Assembly (NCBI GenBank): GCA_963732375.1
Contig: CAVSZE010000002.1
Span: 1-64,000 of the forward strand
Reading direction: 5' to 3'
Length of the DNA: 64,000 bases
Source: RPQJ01 sp963732375
GTDB lineage: Bacteria; Pseudomonadota; Gammaproteobacteria; Steroidobacterales; Steroidobacteraceae
Made by a program: the position numbers and the translations under genes. The notes below the pieces were generated by a model, which made no database searches, had not been told where the DNA came from, and worked only from the letters and a program-made list of their open reading frames with translations. Shown piece after piece: positions 62,185 through 64,000 of the stretch (the first letter of the stretch is position 1; each line of letters begins with the position of its first letter).

Positions 62185-64000
62185 GTGGAAAACACTACAC
62201 GCAAGCCAACGCTGGGCGGCAAGTGGAAAGTCGAGGACTCGGCTGAACTCTATGGCGTGGATGCCTGGAGCAACGGCTATTTCGCCATCAACGACTTGGG
62301 CCACGTCGTCGTCCGCCCCGACCAGACGGTCGCCCACGAGATCGACCTGCTCGAGGTCGTGCAGGGACTCGAGGCGCGCGACCTCACGACACCGGTCGTC
62401 GTGCGCTTCTCCGACATCCTGCGCCACAGGCTCAAGCGGCTGAGCGACGCGTTCGCCACCGCGATCGCCGAGAACGACTATCGCAACCGCTACGCCGCGG
62501 TATTCCCGATCAAGGTCAACCAGCAGAGGCTGGTGGTCGAGGAGGTGTACCGGTACGGACGCGAATTCGGTTTCGGGCTGGAGGTCGGCTCGAAGCCGGA
62601 GCTGCTGGCGGTCATGGCCATAACCGAAGGCGAGTCGGAGCGGATGATCATCTGCAACGGCTTCAAGGACGACAGCTACATCGAGGCCGTGATCCTCGCG
62701 ACCAAGCTCGGCCGCACCATCATCCCGGTGGTCGAGAACTTCGGCGAGCTGCAGCTGATCCTGAAGCACGCCCGTGCCTACGACGTGCGGCCACGCATCG
62801 GCGTTCGCGTCAAGCTGGCAAGCGAGGGTGCCGGGCGCTGGCGCGAGTCGTCCGGAGAGAAGTCGAAATTCGGCCTGTTCGTCACCGAGATCCTGGAACT
62901 CTTCAGGGTGCTGAAGGAACAGGGCATGGAAGACTGCCTGCAGCTGGTGCACTGCCATCCCGGCAGCCAGCTGCAGGACATCCGCCGCGTCAAGGACGCG
63001 GTCAACGAACTCGCCCACGTATACGCCGAGCTGAAGCTGATGGGCGCGGGGCTGCGCTACATCGACGTCGGTGGCGGCCTGGGCGTGGACTACGACGGCA
63101 GCCGGACCAACTACCCCTCGTCGATCAACTACACGATGGCTGAATACGCGAGCGACGTGGTCTACCGCATCGCCAACGTCTGCAACGCCCGCGGCATCGA
63201 GCACCCGGTGATCGTGAGCGAGTCCGGGCGCGCGATCGCGGCGCACCACAGCCTGCTGGTTTTCAACACGCTCGGCGGCTCGATGCTCGACAAGTTCCGC
63301 GTCGACGACCAGTTCACCGACGAATGCGCCCGTGACTCCGGGCTGCCGCAGCCGGTGCGTGACCTGCTGGACGCATACCGCTCGATCACGGAACGGCGGC
63401 TGGTCGAGTGCTACCACGACGCCCAGCAGTCTCGTGAGCAGGCGCTGCAGATGTTCAACCTCGGTTACCTGAGCCTCGAGGCACGCGGCCTGGTCGAGCG
63501 GCTCTACTGGGCGACCTGCGGGAAGATCCGCGACCTCTGCCGGCGCCTGCCCGCCGTCCCCGAGGAACTCGAGGGACTCGAGGCGATCCTGAGCGACATC
63601 TATTTCTGCAACATGTCGGTGTTCCAGTCGCTGCCGGACAGCTGGGCGATCGACCAGCTGTTCCCGATCATGCCCATCCATCGCCACGACGAGCGGCCGA
63701 CCCGAAACGCGGTGCTCGCCGACATCACCTGCGACTCGGACGGCAAGATCGATCGCTTCGTGAGCCTGCGCGAATCGAAGCGCACGCTCGAACTGCACGA
63801 ACTGCACGAGGGCGAGCCGTACTATCTCGCCGCATTCCTGGTCGGCGCGTACCAGGAAACGCTCGGCGACCTGCACAACCTGTTCGGCGACACGCACGTG
63901 GTGCACATCAAGCTGCACGAGCAAGGCGGCTGGGCGATCGAGGAGACGGTCAAGGGCGACACCGCAGCCGAGGTGCTGCGTTACATGCGCTACGACGTCG
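62185..64000 (+). CDS. speA: Biosynthetic arginine decarboxylase (C-terminus beyond window)
   Basis: About 605 codons visible; the gene continues past the right edge (family about 630-660). PLP enzyme making agmatine, the first step to putrescine. Seen: LGGKWKVEDSAELYGVDAWS, PLP-Lys region RYAAVFPIKVNQQRLVVEEV (Lys110), LVHCHPGSQLQDIRRVKDAV, GAGLRYIDVGGGLGVDYDGS, and VLADITCDSDGKIDRFVS. GTG 62185 with GGAG about ten bases upstream gives the usual N-terminus. Near hss, so both steps of a homospermidine route are present. Confidence 0.94.
   Translation, partial: MENTTRKPTLGGKWKVEDSAELYGVDAWSNGYFAINDLGHVVVRPDQTVAHEIDLLEVVQGLEARDLTTPVVVRFSDILRHRLKRLSDAFATAIAENDYRNRYAAVFPIKVNQQRLVVEEVYRYGREFGFGLEVGSKPELLAVMAITEGESERMIICNGFKDDSYIEAVILATKLGRTIIPVVENFGELQLILKHARAYDVRPRIGVRVKLASEGAGRWRESSGEKSKFGLFVTEILELFRVLKEQGMEDCLQLVHCHPGSQLQDIRRVKDAVNELAHVYAELKLMGAGLRYIDVGGGLGVDYDGSRTNYPSSINYTMAEYASDVVYRIANVCNARGIEHPVIVSESGRAIAAHHSLLVFNTLGGSMLDKFRVDDQFTDECARDSGLPQPVRDLLDAYRSITERRLVECYHDAQQSREQALQMFNLGYLSLEARGLVERLYWATCGKIRDLCRRLPAVPEELEGLEAILSDIYFCNMSVFQSLPDSWAIDQLFPIMPIHRHDERPTRNAVLADITCDSDGKIDRFVSLRESKRTLELHELHEGEPYYLAAFLVGAYQETLGDLHNLFGDTHVVHIKLHEQGGWAIEETVKGDTAAEVLRYMRYDV

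Noticed and set aside
62143..63924. A 593-codon open frame opposite speA
   Set aside because: Antisense shadow; speA motifs on the plus strand are unmistakable.

Overview
The window is high-GC bacterial chromosome, densely packed with core genes on both strands. Several features point to a gammaproteobacterium outside the enterics, near the Xanthomonadales/Nevskiales/Steroidobacter-like lineages: the rhlB / trxA-rho arrangement, ubiD with ubiU, ubiV and ubiT (oxygen-independent ubiquinone synthesis), greB, plsB, a groESL operon under a CIRCE operator, and homospermidine synthase. This placement is inferred from gene content only. I saw no rRNA, tRNA, CRISPR array or prophage.

Layout. 1-3945 holds glnE (runs off the left edge), an MFS efflux gene, apt and a nitroreductase. 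All four carry apparent single-base frameshifts, two of them as compensating +1/-1 pairs. 3946-9920 holds a CRP-like site, a small ORF, ygbA, rarD, arsC, a LysM protein, lipoproteins and a REP-associated tyrosine transposase (RAYT). 10019-12130 is groESL with its promoter, CIRCE and terminator. 12330-17817 is dsbD-tlpA and aroQ-accB-accC. 17818-19455 is an accessory island: a winged-helix/nucleotidyltransferase pair, probably toxin-antitoxin-like, flanked by related extragenic hairpins. 19456-28273 has a cytochrome c/beta-propeller gene, prmA, a zinc-ribbon gene, dusB-fis, purH and purD. 28361-36908 has a DMT transporter, rho, trxA, rhlB, yrfG, cysQ, small conserved genes, an MscS channel and arfB. 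37097-45506 has ubiD-ubiU-ubiV facing a methyltransferase-plsB-ubiT set, then a hydrolase and an alkyltransferase-like gene. 45590-56533 has a fused 5-oxoprolinase, an orphan contractile-tail sheath protein, an L,D-transpeptidase, a TPM-TPM-LemA set and an M13 peptidase. 56604-64000 has a methyltransferase, DUF2721, greB, homospermidine synthase, a GST, mercaptopyruvate sulfurtransferase and the start of speA.

Functional groupings. DsbD feeds electrons to periplasmic thioredoxin-like partners such as the adjacent TlpA-like protein. AccB and AccC are two subunits of acetyl-CoA carboxylase. PurH and PurD serve purine synthesis. UbiD, UbiU, UbiV and UbiT would let ubiquinone be made without oxygen. 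SpeA and Hss imply an arginine to agmatine to putrescine to homospermidine route.

The least explained content is repetitive. One family of short inverted repeats (core GGGGACATTCTCC) occurs at four intergenic loci. A second 27-bp repeat brackets the RAYT gene in inverted orientation and recurs behind groEL. A third family of 67-83 bp hairpins has a conserved 19-nt loop and arms that change in a compensatory way; two copies in direct orientation bracket the nucleotidyltransferase module.
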